Virus record (IMG/VR): IMGVR_UViG_3300018035_000001
Span: 1 to 41,034 of that record
Length of the DNA stretch: 41,034 nucleotides
Direction: 5' to 3' (one strand)
From: a virus
A model generated the notes under the pieces. It ran no database searches and was not told where the DNA came from. It saw only the letters and a program-made list of their open reading frames with translations. The position numbers and the translations under genes were made by a program. Of the stretch, positions 16,622 through 23,608 are shown piece after piece; the stretch's first letter is position 1; each line of letters begins with the position of its first letter.

Positions 16622-17680
16622 TTAGGCAGGATATGCTATTCTGCTCAAATGTAGGACGCAGCAACTAAGAGCAGCTCCGCTTTTCTCAAGCTCACTCAAG
16701 TTGACCCACACAAGACTGAGGCCTTTGTCACAGCAAATCTTTTCAAGAGTCTCATTCTTGTGAAGTTCAAATCGGTACTCGTCTTCTGATCGCTTCAGTT
16801 CACTAAGAGTAGTAGCGTTATAGATAATGCTCCCGACTCTGACGCAGTTAGTTATCGCTTCCTGACAGTCCTTCTTTGTAACTGGTATTATCTCAGCCAC
16901 ATTCTCAATCTGCTTCCTTTCTCCAGCAGGAATATCATCAGCAAGTAGAACGCACTCACGATTGATAGGGAAAATACTGCAATCAAGATGATAGCGGAGA
17001 GGATCAGTTTCCTGAATGTAAATCCCACGGCAGTCAAACTTCTCTTCCAACCACTTAAAGGCTTTGACATCACTGCGCATTCCGTAGCCAAAGAAGTAGA
17101 TGTTGTCTCGAAGCCATTTGGTTTCAGCTTCTCCCTCCCACTTGTAGGGGCAGAAGTGTTGTTTGAAATCAGTTAGTTTGAGAAAGTAACTAAGAACTCG
17201 TTCTTCGCCCGGCCGGCCTTCAGCTTTGAAATTGCTCAGGATGAATGTCTTTTCAGGAAGATGTGGTAGGTACATTCCTGCATTACTGATATAGACTTCA
17301 TCTTGAAGGTTCGGGTTAGGTGGAAGCAAGTAGGCCATTGCATCCTGAGCTAGAAGGCCGTAGAGAGTGAAGAATTGGGACATTGCCTTGTCAATGTTGA
17401 CTTCTTTTTCCTTCCCTGACATCTTCTTCATCCAGGCATTGTTGGCAATCTCGGTACTGAGATAGCGAGGAGGACAGAGGATGAGTTCGAGGAAGGAGTC
17501 CTGGGTTTTGTTTTTCAGTGTTTTTGGGGCCAGGGAATCTTTCCCTTTCCTTTCCTTGTACGAAGTCAGGACGTTCTTCACTAAATTACTGTCGTTATAC
17601 CTGTTGTCCGGGGCTTTCGAGCGGACCGGGTCAACGGTTGACCTACTGGTTGTTGATTTAGGAGGAAATGCAAGTGCCAT
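16622..17680 (-). CDS. Amidinotransferase/DDAH-like guanidino-modifying enzyme, 352 aa
   Basis: Member of the amidinotransferase (pentein) superfamily that acts on arginine-like guanidino groups. Seen: PPRYLSTEIANNAWM at about 70-84 (N-terminal substrate loop), DEVYISNAGMYLP at 127-139, EGEAE at 182-186 (acidic catalytic residue), YHLDCSIFPI with His231, and GAALSCCVLHLSR with catalytic Cys at 340 or 341. The first ~62 residues are an extra tail not typical of the family, and a palindrome copy lies in frame inside it. The ATG at 17680 follows GAGGTGGGG and directly abuts the stop of the upstream gene. The reaction (hydrolase or transferase) is uncertain. Confidence 0.8.
   Translation of the reverse strand: MALAFPPKSTTSRSTVDPVRSKAPDNRYNDSNLVKNVLTSYKERKGKDSLAPKTLKNKTQDSFLELILCPPRYLSTEIANNAWMKKMSGKEKEVNIDKAMSQFFTLYGLLAQDAMAYLLPPNPNLQDEVYISNAGMYLPHLPEKTFILSNFKAEGRPGEERVLSYFLKLTDFKQHFCPYKWEGEAETKWLRDNIYFFGYGMRSDVKAFKWLEEKFDCRGIYIQETDPLRYHLDCSIFPINRECVLLADDIPAGERKQIENVAEIIPVTKKDCQEAITNCVRVGSIIYNATTLSELKRSEDEYRFELHKNETLEKICCDKGLSLVWVNLSELEKSGAALSCCVLHLSRIAYPA
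17629..17643. repeat. 15-bp palindrome copy 5, inside a coding region
   Basis: GGTCAACGGTTGACC lies in frame in the N-terminal tail of the amidinotransferase-like gene, encoding part of SRSTVDPV. It is the only copy fully inside a confident coding region. Confidence 0.95.
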
Positions 17681-18184
17681 TTAGTAACCCCACCTCTTTC
17701 GCCTGACTAGATCGTTAAGTGCCCCACGAAGGAACGTTTCCATGTACTGTCTTGGGTCTTCTCCAACTCCTGGGGCAACCGTTTTCTCAGGTTCGGCTAA
17801 TCCCTCTTTCCCAACGCCGGTGCCAGTTCGAAGGCGATTGTCTGAAGTTCGTCGGGGAGGTAGGCCACCAAATGGGGGACTTGGTTCATTATCTCTATCA
17901 GCTCCGGTCCCATACCCCGACCGAAGGTCAGCACCTGCTCCAATCAGGGGACGATTACCAGACTCAACGGGATGATTGCCAGACTGGTTAATCGACTCAT
18001 TAGGTTCTGCATAATACCCCTGCCTTCCCTCCCACGGCCTGGACATTGCATTATCCCGAGTCTTCCTTCCCTCCTTCATCTTGTCAAAGACAAAGTCTAG
18101 GAAACTCCCTTGTGCATTGGGCATCCCTTTATCTCCTTCAAGAAGACCTTTTGTTCTCCGCATCTCTAAAGGCATTACTGCCAT
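17681..18184 (-). CDS. Hypothetical low-complexity protein, 167 aa
   Basis: Rich in Gly, Arg, Pro and Asp with few hydrophobics in the middle (about 40-135), so probably largely disordered; the C-terminal ~30 residues (YMETFLRGALNDLVRRKRWGY) look like an amphipathic basic helix. The start ATG at 18184 follows GAGGACAACGCA. It sits between the membrane-protein cassette and the enzyme island. No family is recognised. Confidence 0.65.
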   Translation of the reverse strand: MAVMPLEMRRTKGLLEGDKGMPNAQGSFLDFVFDKMKEGRKTRDNAMSRPWEGRQGYYAEPNESINQSGNHPVESGNRPLIGAGADLRSGYGTGADRDNEPSPPFGGLPPRRTSDNRLRTGTGVGKEGLAEPEKTVAPGVGEDPRQYMETFLRGALNDLVRRKRWGY

Positions 18185-18220
18185 TGCGTTGTCCTCAGTC
18201 CCCGCCTTAGGCGGTGCTTA

Positions 18221-18493
18221 CTACATACTTCCAGAAACAACCATATTGGGAGTATCAGCAGCTTTTACAACCGCTGGGCCTGTTGTTTCTTCACTTTGTT
18301 TAGAAACAGTGGAAGATATTGTAGTTGTACCAGAGTAAGGCATCATAGGCTGATCTGATTTTAGTAGAACAAGCATGATAGCCCATAACTGCGCCAGCAT
18401 TTGGGCAGCAGCTGTGCTTGTGGGAACAAACCAGCCAATACCAATAAGGACAACTGCAAAGCAAAGAAGGATGAAGTTATCGGGGATTTTCAT
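18221..18493 (-). CDS. Small single-span membrane protein, 90 aa
   Basis: The ATG at 18491-18493 follows AGGAAGGTG five bases upstream; a longer frame exists but it overlaps the previous membrane gene. Residues about 6-40 form a hydrophobic segment (FILLCFAVVLIGIGWFVP, then a second hydrophobic part ending in MLVLLK), followed by a polar Ser/Thr-rich tail. It may be a holin-type or anchor protein of the lysis cassette, or another small membrane component. Confidence 0.65.
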   Translation of the reverse strand: MKIPDNFILLCFAVVLIGIGWFVPTSTAAAQMLAQLWAIMLVLLKSDQPMMPYSGTTTISSTVSKQSEETTGPAVVKAADTPNMVVSGSM

Positions 18494-18495
18494 AG

Positions 18496-18687
18496 TCACC
18501 TTCCTACTCGCATGGAACCAAAGTTCCCCAATGGGAAGAACAGTGATAGGAGAATCAGTAAAAGGATGATTGCCACTACTACGTTGAGGATCATCTTGAT
18601 CGGAGGCGGCACAGCGAGAAGATAATTGATGATGTAGAGAATTAAGCAAATAACACACAAGGCAACGATTAGACTTAGCAGTGACAT
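18496..18687 (-). CDS. Thivi_2564-like small membrane protein, holin candidate, 63 aa
   Basis: Two hydrophobic helices (residues about 2-24 and 30-54) separated by a short polar turn VPPPIK, with a basic C-terminus. The layout I-I-N-Y-L-L then IKMILNVVVAI matches the Thivi_2564 family of small membrane proteins often found in phages. Start ATG at 18687 with AAGGAGG upstream, overlapping the end of the lipoprotein gene by 13 bp. Holin function is inferred from size, topology and neighbours. Confidence 0.7.
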   Translation of the reverse strand: MSLLSLIVALCVICLILYIINYLLAVPPPIKMILNVVVAIILLLILLSLFFPLGNFGSMRVGR

Positions 18688-19253
18688 GGCGTATCCTCCT
18701 TACGGGTAGGAATTACACTTACACAGGATTGGCCTAACTTCATATGGATATGTTGCTTCATGCGATTTCGCAGTTCTGTATTAGTCGTACCCTGTGCGGC
18801 TTCTATCCCCTGACAGATGCCTTCAACAACAGCGAGGACGTACTGAACTGTGACTGAAGTTGTGCCGGTACTGTTGATGTCTCCAACGAGTGTATTGATG
18901 TCATTGATGAATGACTGTGCTGCACCCACGATCAGTGGTCCGTAGGTTGGGTTAATGAGGATGTTGTAGGCAGCCGTCCAGTCCAGTTGCAATACGCCAG
19001 GTTGCTGGGTAGTTCCTATCAGTATTGATACCACATTTGCTGGATTACTGGATGCCTGTGGTACCAAGCTGCAAGCGACATTGATGGCGAGTTGACTGAC
19101 TGGGGCCAAACTGGTGAATGCCCAGCCGTAGTAGCCGACATCGTAGGCTGCGGCTTTTACAACAGCAGGAGTAAGAATCGGGACGACTGTAGCACAACCG
19201 AACAGGATTATTGTAAGAACTGCAATAATGCTTTTTGAAAGACTTCGTTTCAT
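18675..19253 (-). CDS. Predicted lipoprotein, 192 aa
   Basis: Signal peptide with Lys/Arg N-region, hydrophobic core and lipobox LFGC, so Cys20 would be lipidated. The mature part is mostly Ala/Thr/Ile/Asn-rich and helical, and ends with a Cys/His-containing tail (IHMKLGQSC, then CHC). It sits among the lysis-type genes, where outer-membrane lipoproteins (spanin-like) occur, but it is much longer than an o-spanin and lacks a Pro-rich region. If the lipobox works, the host has a periplasm-like or cell-surface compartment. The role is unknown. Confidence 0.7.
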   Translation of the reverse strand: MKRSLSKSIIAVLTIILFGCATVVPILTPAVVKAAAYDVGYYGWAFTSLAPVSQLAINVACSLVPQASSNPANVVSILIGTTQQPGVLQLDWTAAYNILINPTYGPLIVGAAQSFINDINTLVGDINSTGTTSVTVQYVLAVVEGICQGIEAAQGTTNTELRNRMKQHIHMKLGQSCVSVIPTRKEDTPCHC

Positions 19254-19269
19254 GTCTGGTTTCTCCTTA

Positions 19270-20001
19270 TTACCCTATGTCCGTAAGAGGCAGGGTTGCC
19301 GGCATCATCTGAGTGGTTGGATTCCTGACCCATGCTTCTCCGCAGATTGCAAGCAGGGAAGGTACATCAATTATGCCTACTGATTCCCAGGTGAATATGG
19401 CATATGCAGGCTGGGTTCCGTCAACATCGTCGGGGATTGCTTCACCAAGTTGCTCTGCCAACCAGGAAATTGGGCCATACCCACAGAGGGAAACGCAATG
19501 GTCTTCGTCGTAGTCTTGCTTATATCCAATGGCAAACCAGCCACTGACACCTTCGCCTACTGATTTGCAGGTGATTTCAAGTTGGCTGGCAGCGACTCCA
19601 ATTTTTACAGGTCCGAGGGTAATGGCGCTTTGTAGGATGGCAGCGTTTGTCCAGTCAATAGATTGGTAAGGGCCGTCGTCCCATTTACTTCCACCCTGTT
19701 CGAAGCCGCCTGTCTGCATCTTGTCCAGGACGTTCTGAAGGTTAGCCCCGTTGAGAAAGCCGTTGGCCTTGGCCCAAGAAGTAACGATATCGTCAGTGAT
19801 GAGGACTCCACCGCCCGGGGTTCTACAGGACTTCGCAAATGCTTCCTCTGCCGTTACGCAGTCGCCGTAGTCTGCATTACCCCACATGGAAAGCTGGGTA
19901 ATCGGCCACAGGAATTGGGTTGGGGCAGCAACTGCTTTGAACGGCGTTGCCCCTGCAAGTTTGTGTCGGGGAGTTGATATTGCACCTCTCATAAAAGACA
20001 T
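19270..20001 (-). CDS. Papain-like cysteine peptidase-fold protein, 243 aa
   Basis: Seen: NADYGDCVTAEEAFAK with the putative nucleophile Cys48 in the helix-start position of papain-like enzymes, DEDHCVSLCGYG with the putative catalytic His168, and a following FTWESVGIID segment where papain-type enzymes carry the third polar residue. C1/C39-type peptidases or amidases of phage share this order. No signal peptide is visible. Its place between a lipoprotein and a coiled-coil membrane protein suggests wall or protein cleavage at lysis. The ATG at 20001 follows GAGGAGG. Confidence 0.65.
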   Translation of the reverse strand: MSFMRGAISTPRHKLAGATPFKAVAAPTQFLWPITQLSMWGNADYGDCVTAEEAFAKSCRTPGGGVLITDDIVTSWAKANGFLNGANLQNVLDKMQTGGFEQGGSKWDDGPYQSIDWTNAAILQSAITLGPVKIGVAASQLEITCKSVGEGVSGWFAIGYKQDYDEDHCVSLCGYGPISWLAEQLGEAIPDDVDGTQPAYAIFTWESVGIIDVPSLLAICGEAWVRNPTTQMMPATLPLTDIG

Positions 20002-20013
20002 TTTCTACCTCCT

Positions 20014-20172
20014 CTAAGTTATAACTTTCGTTATCGTCTCGATATATCCGTCATACTCACCACCAACCAATGTAACTTGCAAATGAGTATCATCTGCCTC
20101 TGTTACCACCCCGGACATATCACTTACAAATGGGCTGTCTATGCTGATCGTTACGTTGTCTCCAACTACCAT
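20014..20172 (-). CDS. SH3-like mini-protein, 52 aa
   Basis: Small frame from the ATG at 20170-20172 (AGGAG seven bases upstream) to the TAG at 20014. It reads MVVGDNVTIS and later DTHLQVTLVGGEYDGYI, with alternating short strands like SH3/KOW barrels. The tight fit between two genes and the strong ribosome site support it. It might be a wall-binding or scaffold module of the neighbouring peptidase; this is inference. Confidence 0.65.
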   Translation of the reverse strand: MVVGDNVTISIDSPFVSDMSGVVTEADDTHLQVTLVGGEYDGYIETITKVIT

Positions 20173-20181
20173 CAACTTCTC

Positions 20182-20658
20182 CTATTTAGAGAACTTAAGT
20201 GTTAACGAAACAATGCTCACAAAAATTGCAACGATAGATATTATGTAGCTGATATTAACTGATTTCTGCGTCGCTACTGCCTGCATTTGATCCTTGAAGG
20301 TCCTAAATTGTTGGAGTGCTTCTTGTATTCCCTTTAGTTCCCCGGTCCATTGAGATCGGGGCACAAGGGTGTTGACCATATCATTTAGGCTCGCACGATT
20401 CTCATTCAGCCCGGACAGCCGGTGCTCCATACTGTCACGAAGCAGTCTGGCCTTCTCATCTATGGATGCCAACTGAATCCTGAATGTCTCACCGGCTGCG
20501 TTGACACGAAGCTCCATAGCTTCCTTTGCTAATGTTGTTTGGTTCTCTATATCCCTCATGTGAGATATAAGCAGCTTTTCAAGCGATGCTATCTTATCCT
20601 CCCAGTATTTATTACAGGTAACAAAACCCCCAAGGCACTGCTTCTGATCTTCAGGCAT
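20182..20658 (-). CDS. Coiled-coil protein with C-terminal membrane anchor, 158 aa
   Basis: Long helical coil from about residue 15 to 125 with heptad spacing (KIASLEKLLISHMRDIE, EKARLLRDSMEHRLSGL), then a hydrophobic anchor near the C-terminus (ISYIISIVAIFVSIVSLTL). This build resembles haemolysin-XhlA-like and i-spanin-like phage proteins that accompany holins. The start has only a weak upstream purine run (GGAAAGATAATAA). It is the second gene of the leftward arm. Confidence 0.7.
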   Translation of the reverse strand: MPEDQKQCLGGFVTCNKYWEDKIASLEKLLISHMRDIENQTTLAKEAMELRVNAAGETFRIQLASIDEKARLLRDSMEHRLSGLNENRASLNDMVNTLVPRSQWTGELKGIQEALQQFRTFKDQMQAVATQKSVNISYIISIVAIFVSIVSLTLKFSK

Positions 20659-20680
20659 TTATTATCTTTCCAGAAAAGAT

Positions 20681-20695
20681 GGTCAACGGTTGACC
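20681..20695. repeat. 15-bp palindrome copy 6
   Basis: GGTCAACGGTTGACC between the first and second leftward genes. On the minus strand it is preceded by AGAGTA and followed by ATCT, matching the extended context of several other copies. Confidence 0.95.
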
Positions 20696-20704
20696 TACTC
20701 TTTT

Positions 20705-21136
20705 CTATAAATTAGGAATTGAGAATTCCCCCTCCAAAATGAGCTGGGGTCCTTCTGCAGCAATTATTTCCTTCTCCTTTTTGTCTTCAGCCTCGATTTC
20801 TAGGAGATAGGAAGCAAGGCCGTGGATTTCAGTAGGCTTTCCTTCAATCAGAAATTCTTTCTCTTTCAGGATGTTGAAGGCAGTTACTATGTCTTTCAAG
20901 GAAGCATCGGCAAGTTTCTCGGGGGTGATGGACTCCAGGAGCATAAACTGGAGTTCAGTGAGTTGGGTTGACTGAACTTTCCTGTATTCAGTTACAACCC
21001 CAACTTTCTTCCTGATGTCGTCAATTCGAGTTGTGATTTCGCTTACTGAACAGCCGGCAACTTTTGCAAGGTCTTTTGCATTGTAGCCTTTTGTGATAAG
21101 CTCGAGAATTTGACCGGGGTTCATACCTTCCTTCAT
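20705..21136 (-). CDS. Small-terminase-like HTH protein, 143 aa
   Basis: First gene of the leftward arm. Residues about 10-35 form a helix-turn-helix (AKDLAKVAGCSVSEITTRI), and the middle contains PEKLADASLKDIVTAFNILKEKEFLIEGKPTEI, a pattern shared by many phage small-terminase and HTH packaging proteins. Small terminases recognise the packaging site and load the large subunit. I prefer the ATG at 21134-21136, six bases after GGAAG; an ATG two codons earlier touches that site. terL is unusually far away (6.5 kb). A transcription regulator is the alternative. Confidence 0.6.
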   Translation of the reverse strand: MKEGMNPGQILELITKGYNAKDLAKVAGCSVSEITTRIDDIRKKVGVVTEYRKVQSTQLTELQFMLLESITPEKLADASLKDIVTAFNILKEKEFLIEGKPTEIHGLASYLLEIEAEDKKEKEIIAAEGPQLILEGEFSIPNL

Positions 21137-21193
21137 AGTCATCTTCCAATCACAACATTATACCATTGGAACTTGGGTTTGTCCTATTGTAAT

Positions 21194-21223
21194 ATGGTAT
21201 GGGTATAATTCTCAGTTTGTCAA
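21194..21223 (-). promoter_or_regulatory. Candidate leftward promoter
   Basis: On the minus strand a perfect TTGACA (21218-21223) is followed 18 bases later by TACCAT (21194-21199), 58 bp before the first leftward gene. The -35 match is exact; the -10 is modest. It is the obvious candidate to drive the leftward arm. Confidence 0.5.
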
Positions 21224-21270
21224 GTAAAAAATTCAAGTTTTTCCTTCTTCTTGATAAATTATTACGAGTT

Positions 21271-21285
21271 GGTCAACCGTTGACC
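21271..21285. repeat. 15-bp palindrome copy 7
   Basis: GGTCAACCGTTGACC, 48 bp upstream of the leftward promoter candidate. The left flank is GAGTT instead of GAGTA and the right flank is CGGTT. Confidence 0.95.
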
Positions 21286-21468
21286 CGGTTGTCTGATAGC
21301 AAATACATCACTTCAGCATTCCATCTCGATGGGGTCGGGGTAGCCTAATGCTGCCGTTACCATCTGCCATTACTCCACTATTAATACCAGTAAGTAATAC
21401 ACTTTAGCCCCGGCGGGGTATTGCTGATATTTTGCGGGAGTAGTGGGGAGTAAGCCTCCTTTGCCCGC

Positions 21469-21517
21469 GAATTGGGCAGTGCTCTTCAACCCGAGAATTG
21501 GGCAGTGCCCAATTCTC
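21469..21517. repeat. Direct repeat ending in an 11-bp perfect hairpin
   Basis: GAATTGGGCAGTGC occurs at 21469 and again at 21495. The second copy is part of a perfect 11-bp inverted repeat, GAGAATTGGGC (21493-21503) and GCCCAATTCTC (21507-21517), with a three-base loop. No T-run follows, so it is not a classic terminator; a protein site or RNA hairpin is possible. Confidence 0.85.
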
Positions 21518-21568
21518 CTGGGAATTATTCCAAGCTTTTGTGGGCCGGGCAATACATCCTTACCAGTA

Positions 21569-21583
21569 GGTCAACCGTTGACC
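21569..21583. repeat. 15-bp palindrome copy 8
   Basis: GGTCAACCGTTGACC in the divergent control region, flanked by CAGTA on the left and ATCC on the right, so oriented with the rightward arm. It is 298 bp from copy 7, the closest pair in the window. Confidence 0.95.
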
Positions 21584-21878
21584 ATCCCCACTGGGGCTTT
21601 GCCTCATGGGATGTTCCGATGTAGTTGATGTATTGATGGAATGATGTAGTCTATATGAGCTTTGTGTGTGCTAAGGGTGTAATCTCTACCCGCTGCGCGG
21701 GGTGCCTGGGGCTCGTGGGGGTATGGTGATCTCGGGTTTGGAAGGGGAAGAATGCCCCGGCGGAGGCCGCTGTGCTCCCAGTTATTCTGTTACTTCCAGT
21801 GAGGAATGATCTTTAGCCCCGGCGTACAGTGTTAGGCTTGGCTTACTAAGGTGGGTGAGACTGAAGTGGTACACCTAA

Positions 21879-21968
21879 CCGGCTCGGCCATGTACCATAT
21901 GGACCAGGCCACACCCAGGTACCCGGCGCAATCCGCGACCTCCCGGCTCGGTCACGGCTCCGGCTCGG
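21879..21968. repeat. Three direct repeats of CCGGCTCGG
   Basis: CCGGCTCGG occurs at 21879-21887, 21943-21951 and 21960-21968 in a GC-rich stretch just before the rightward promoter candidate at 22023. The surroundings are much more GC-rich than the phage genes, so this may be a protein-binding array or an imported segment. Confidence 0.75.
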
Positions 21969-22022
21969 TCGAGGCTTCATTGGATAATGGAAAATTATTT
22001 TGATGGAAGGGTGAAATAATGC

Positions 22023-22051
22023 TTGACAAGCGAGTGGGGTTGTGTTACATT
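22023..22051 (+). promoter_or_regulatory. Candidate rightward promoter
   Basis: Perfect TTGACA at 22023-22028, 17-bp spacer, then TACATT at 22046-22051 followed by ATATTC. It lies about 210 bp before the first rightward gene and is the best sigma-70-type candidate for the start of the rightward arm. Confidence 0.6.
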
Positions 22052-22263
22052 ATATTCAACATCGGGACATCCAATAATGGACGAGCTAAACGAGCCGCAA
22101 GGCTTTTATGCCCGGGGTAAACCTGCCGATGTTTTGCAAAGCATGTATGAACACGTGCGATGGTTGGCAACCTGGCCGCTTTGACCATACATGCCCGGGA
22201 TGAGGTTGAATTAATCCCATAACGCCTGTGGTTATTATTGGAGCGGGCAGAATCGGGGCAATT

Positions 22264-22476
22264 ATGAACAGAGAAAATTGGCTAGTCTGCAATTTTTGTG
22301 GGCAAGTATTTAGCCGTAAGATTGTGAAGTTTGAACAACGTTGTCCTAAATGCCGTGAATATGATATAGAAATTTTCGGTATGACCATATTAGCTAAAGA
22401 TCTTGCGGAAAGATGGTCTATGCGGATTAAGGAGATGCTCAGGCCAGCATACATGAGATCCAATAAGATTGAATAA
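22264..22476 (+). CDS. Zinc-ribbon mini-protein, 70 aa
   Basis: Contains two CxxC knuckles, VCNFCGQVF and RCPKCREYD, about 18 residues apart, typical of a small zinc ribbon. The second half is a charged helix (LAKDLAERWSMRIKEMLR). I use the ATG at 22264, where MNRENWLVCNFC begins; a longer frame from 22228 has no ribosome site, and even the chosen start has only a weak one. It is the first rightward gene. The target (DNA, RNA or host protein) is unknown. Confidence 0.6.
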   Translation: MNRENWLVCNFCGQVFSRKIVKFEQRCPKCREYDIEIFGMTILAKDLAERWSMRIKEMLRPAYMRSNKIE

Positions 22477-22546
22477 AAGCTAACTCAAATAGCCCGCTCA
22501 AATAATGACCACAGGTGTCCAGAAAGCCTTACTCATGTAGTCAGTC

Positions 22547-22637
22547 GTGGTTGTAAACAACCACTGGGTATGGGTAAGGGCAGTAAGAATGGAGAAAGCA
22601 CTATAACTCATTCCGCTGCCCTAATACATACCCAGTG
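22547..22637 (+). ncRNA. Structured intergenic RNA candidate 1
   Basis: Hairpin GTGGTTG/CAACCAC (22547-22553 with 22558-22564, four-base loop) overlaps the left arm of a longer perfect 10-bp stem, CACTGGGTAT (22562-22571) with ATACCCAGTG (22628-22637), which encloses GGGCAG/CTGCCC (22578-22583 with 22616-22621). The two outer helices share three bases, so they compete. No tRNA signature. It precedes the 169-aa gene, whose ribosome site lies 10 bases further on. Confidence 0.5.
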
Positions 22638-22658
22638 ATAACAGGACTGGAGAATGAC

Positions 22659-23168
22659 ATGAGTGAGACAGTAAAGAAGAGGTTTATTACGTGGTCGTTG
22701 AGTGATGACATGATGCACTTGTTTGCAGATGTTCTTGGGGTTGAAAAGTTGGACTTCTACATTCCAGACTTTTGGAAAAGCACGAAATTTGAAAGACTGG
22801 AAGATGTAGAAAAGGCAGATGTTATCAATGGCCTGAAGCAGGGATTAAGCGACAAGACAGCAGCAGATAAGGATATGCTCAGTGCAAAGGAACGAGCAGA
22901 CCTTATGATAACCACCTGGGAAAGATGGTGTGAACAGAGGCAATGGAAAAAGCCAGGCGAAGGACGAAAAACTACTGTTACAAAGATCGACGCAGCTCTG
23001 GCGAAGGCCACTGTGGAGGAACTGGCAGTTATGCTCAAATTGGGCCTGATTGACCAGGGAAAGTATGACGGAGCACTGAAGGCAAAAGCGGAGAGTGAGG
23101 AAGCAGCAGTTAATAACCCCATTGAGTTGGAAGAAGATGAGGAAGTCAGCGAGGTGAGTAATGATTAA
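22659..23168 (+). CDS. Hypothetical rightward-arm protein, 169 aa
   Basis: The ATG at 22659 has GGAGAATGAC upstream; an earlier in-frame start eight codons before lies inside the structured RNA. The protein is charged and helical, with WSLSDDMMHLFADVLG, MITTWERWCEQRQWKK, and an acidic C-terminal tail (ELEEDEEVSEVSND). No known family. The following gene overlaps its end by 8 bp, so they are co-translated. An early host-interaction or DNA-metabolism role is possible by position only. Confidence 0.7.
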   Translation: MSETVKKRFITWSLSDDMMHLFADVLGVEKLDFYIPDFWKSTKFERLEDVEKADVINGLKQGLSDKTAADKDMLSAKERADLMITTWERWCEQRQWKKPGEGRKTTVTKIDAALAKATVEELAVMLKLGLIDQGKYDGALKAKAESEEAAVNNPIELEEDEEVSEVSND

Positions 23169-23361
23169 GAAAATTGAAATCACACTCACCGAGGTTGGAG
23201 GCCTATGCGACGGGTCAGAATATCGCTCCTGGAACTGCACATCCAAACCCGTCTATAACGTCGTGTGGGAGGAGGTATTTGAAGATGGTATGAAGCGGTG
23301 CAGTAAATACCTGTGCAGATATCATACCCAGGTAGCCGTAAAAGAGTTGTTACGGTTCTAG
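23161..23361 (+). CDS. Small Cys/His-containing protein, 66 aa
   Basis: ATG at 23161 inside the end of the upstream gene, with GAGGTGAGT as ribosome site. Residues include C16, C26, C47, C52 and H55 (SKYLCRYHTQ), compatible with one metal site but not a classic zinc ribbon. Beta-rich N-terminus (IEITLTEVGG). No family recognised. Confidence 0.65.
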   Translation: MIKKIEITLTEVGGLCDGSEYRSWNCTSKPVYNVVWEEVFEDGMKRCSKYLCRYHTQVAVKELLRF

Positions 23362-23452
23362 AAATCTGATAAGATGTAAGTAAATGTGGCTGGCTGGCTA
23401 CAGGAGTAAGGCTTTCTGATACCGCAGGCAGGGAAAGAAAGGAGGTGATAAA

Positions 23453-23608
23453 GTGGATACTTATCTCAATGAAATTCGAGAATTTGTGAGACAGTATGAC
23501 GAAGGATTGATTACAGCTCAAGAATGTTACAATAAGATAGTTAGTGCAGTCCTTCAAGCAGCAGATACCATTAACCTTCAAGAGGCATTAGACAGGAGAG
23601 AAGATTAA
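23453..23608 (+). CDS. Small helical protein, GTG start, 51 aa
   Basis: GTG start at 23453 preceded by a very strong AGGAGGTGAT site. The product (begins MDTYLNEIREFVRQYDEG, ends ALDRRED) is helical and amphipathic with one cysteine. Its TAA overlaps the start of the next frame. No family recognised. Confidence 0.7.
   Translation: MDTYLNEIREFVRQYDEGLITAQECYNKIVSAVLQAADTINLQEALDRRED

Larger units (their letters stand above)
21143..22263. other. Divergent intergenic control region, 1.1 kb, no convincing gene
   Basis: Separates the leftward and rightward arms. It holds a leftward and a rightward promoter candidate, two palindrome copies (21271, 21569), a strong hairpin at 21493-21517, two copies of TTTAGCCCCGGCG (21403 and 21812), a GATG-rich stretch at about 21610-21650, and a GC-rich part with three CCGGCTCGG repeats. 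Short open frames here have no ribosome sites or protein-like composition. A packaging site near the small-terminase-like gene would fit but is not demonstrated. Confidence 0.6.

Noticed and set aside
22562-22637. 76-base stem-closed segment as a tRNA
   Set aside because: A 10-bp closing stem, no T-arm GTTC-type loop and no anticodon arm.
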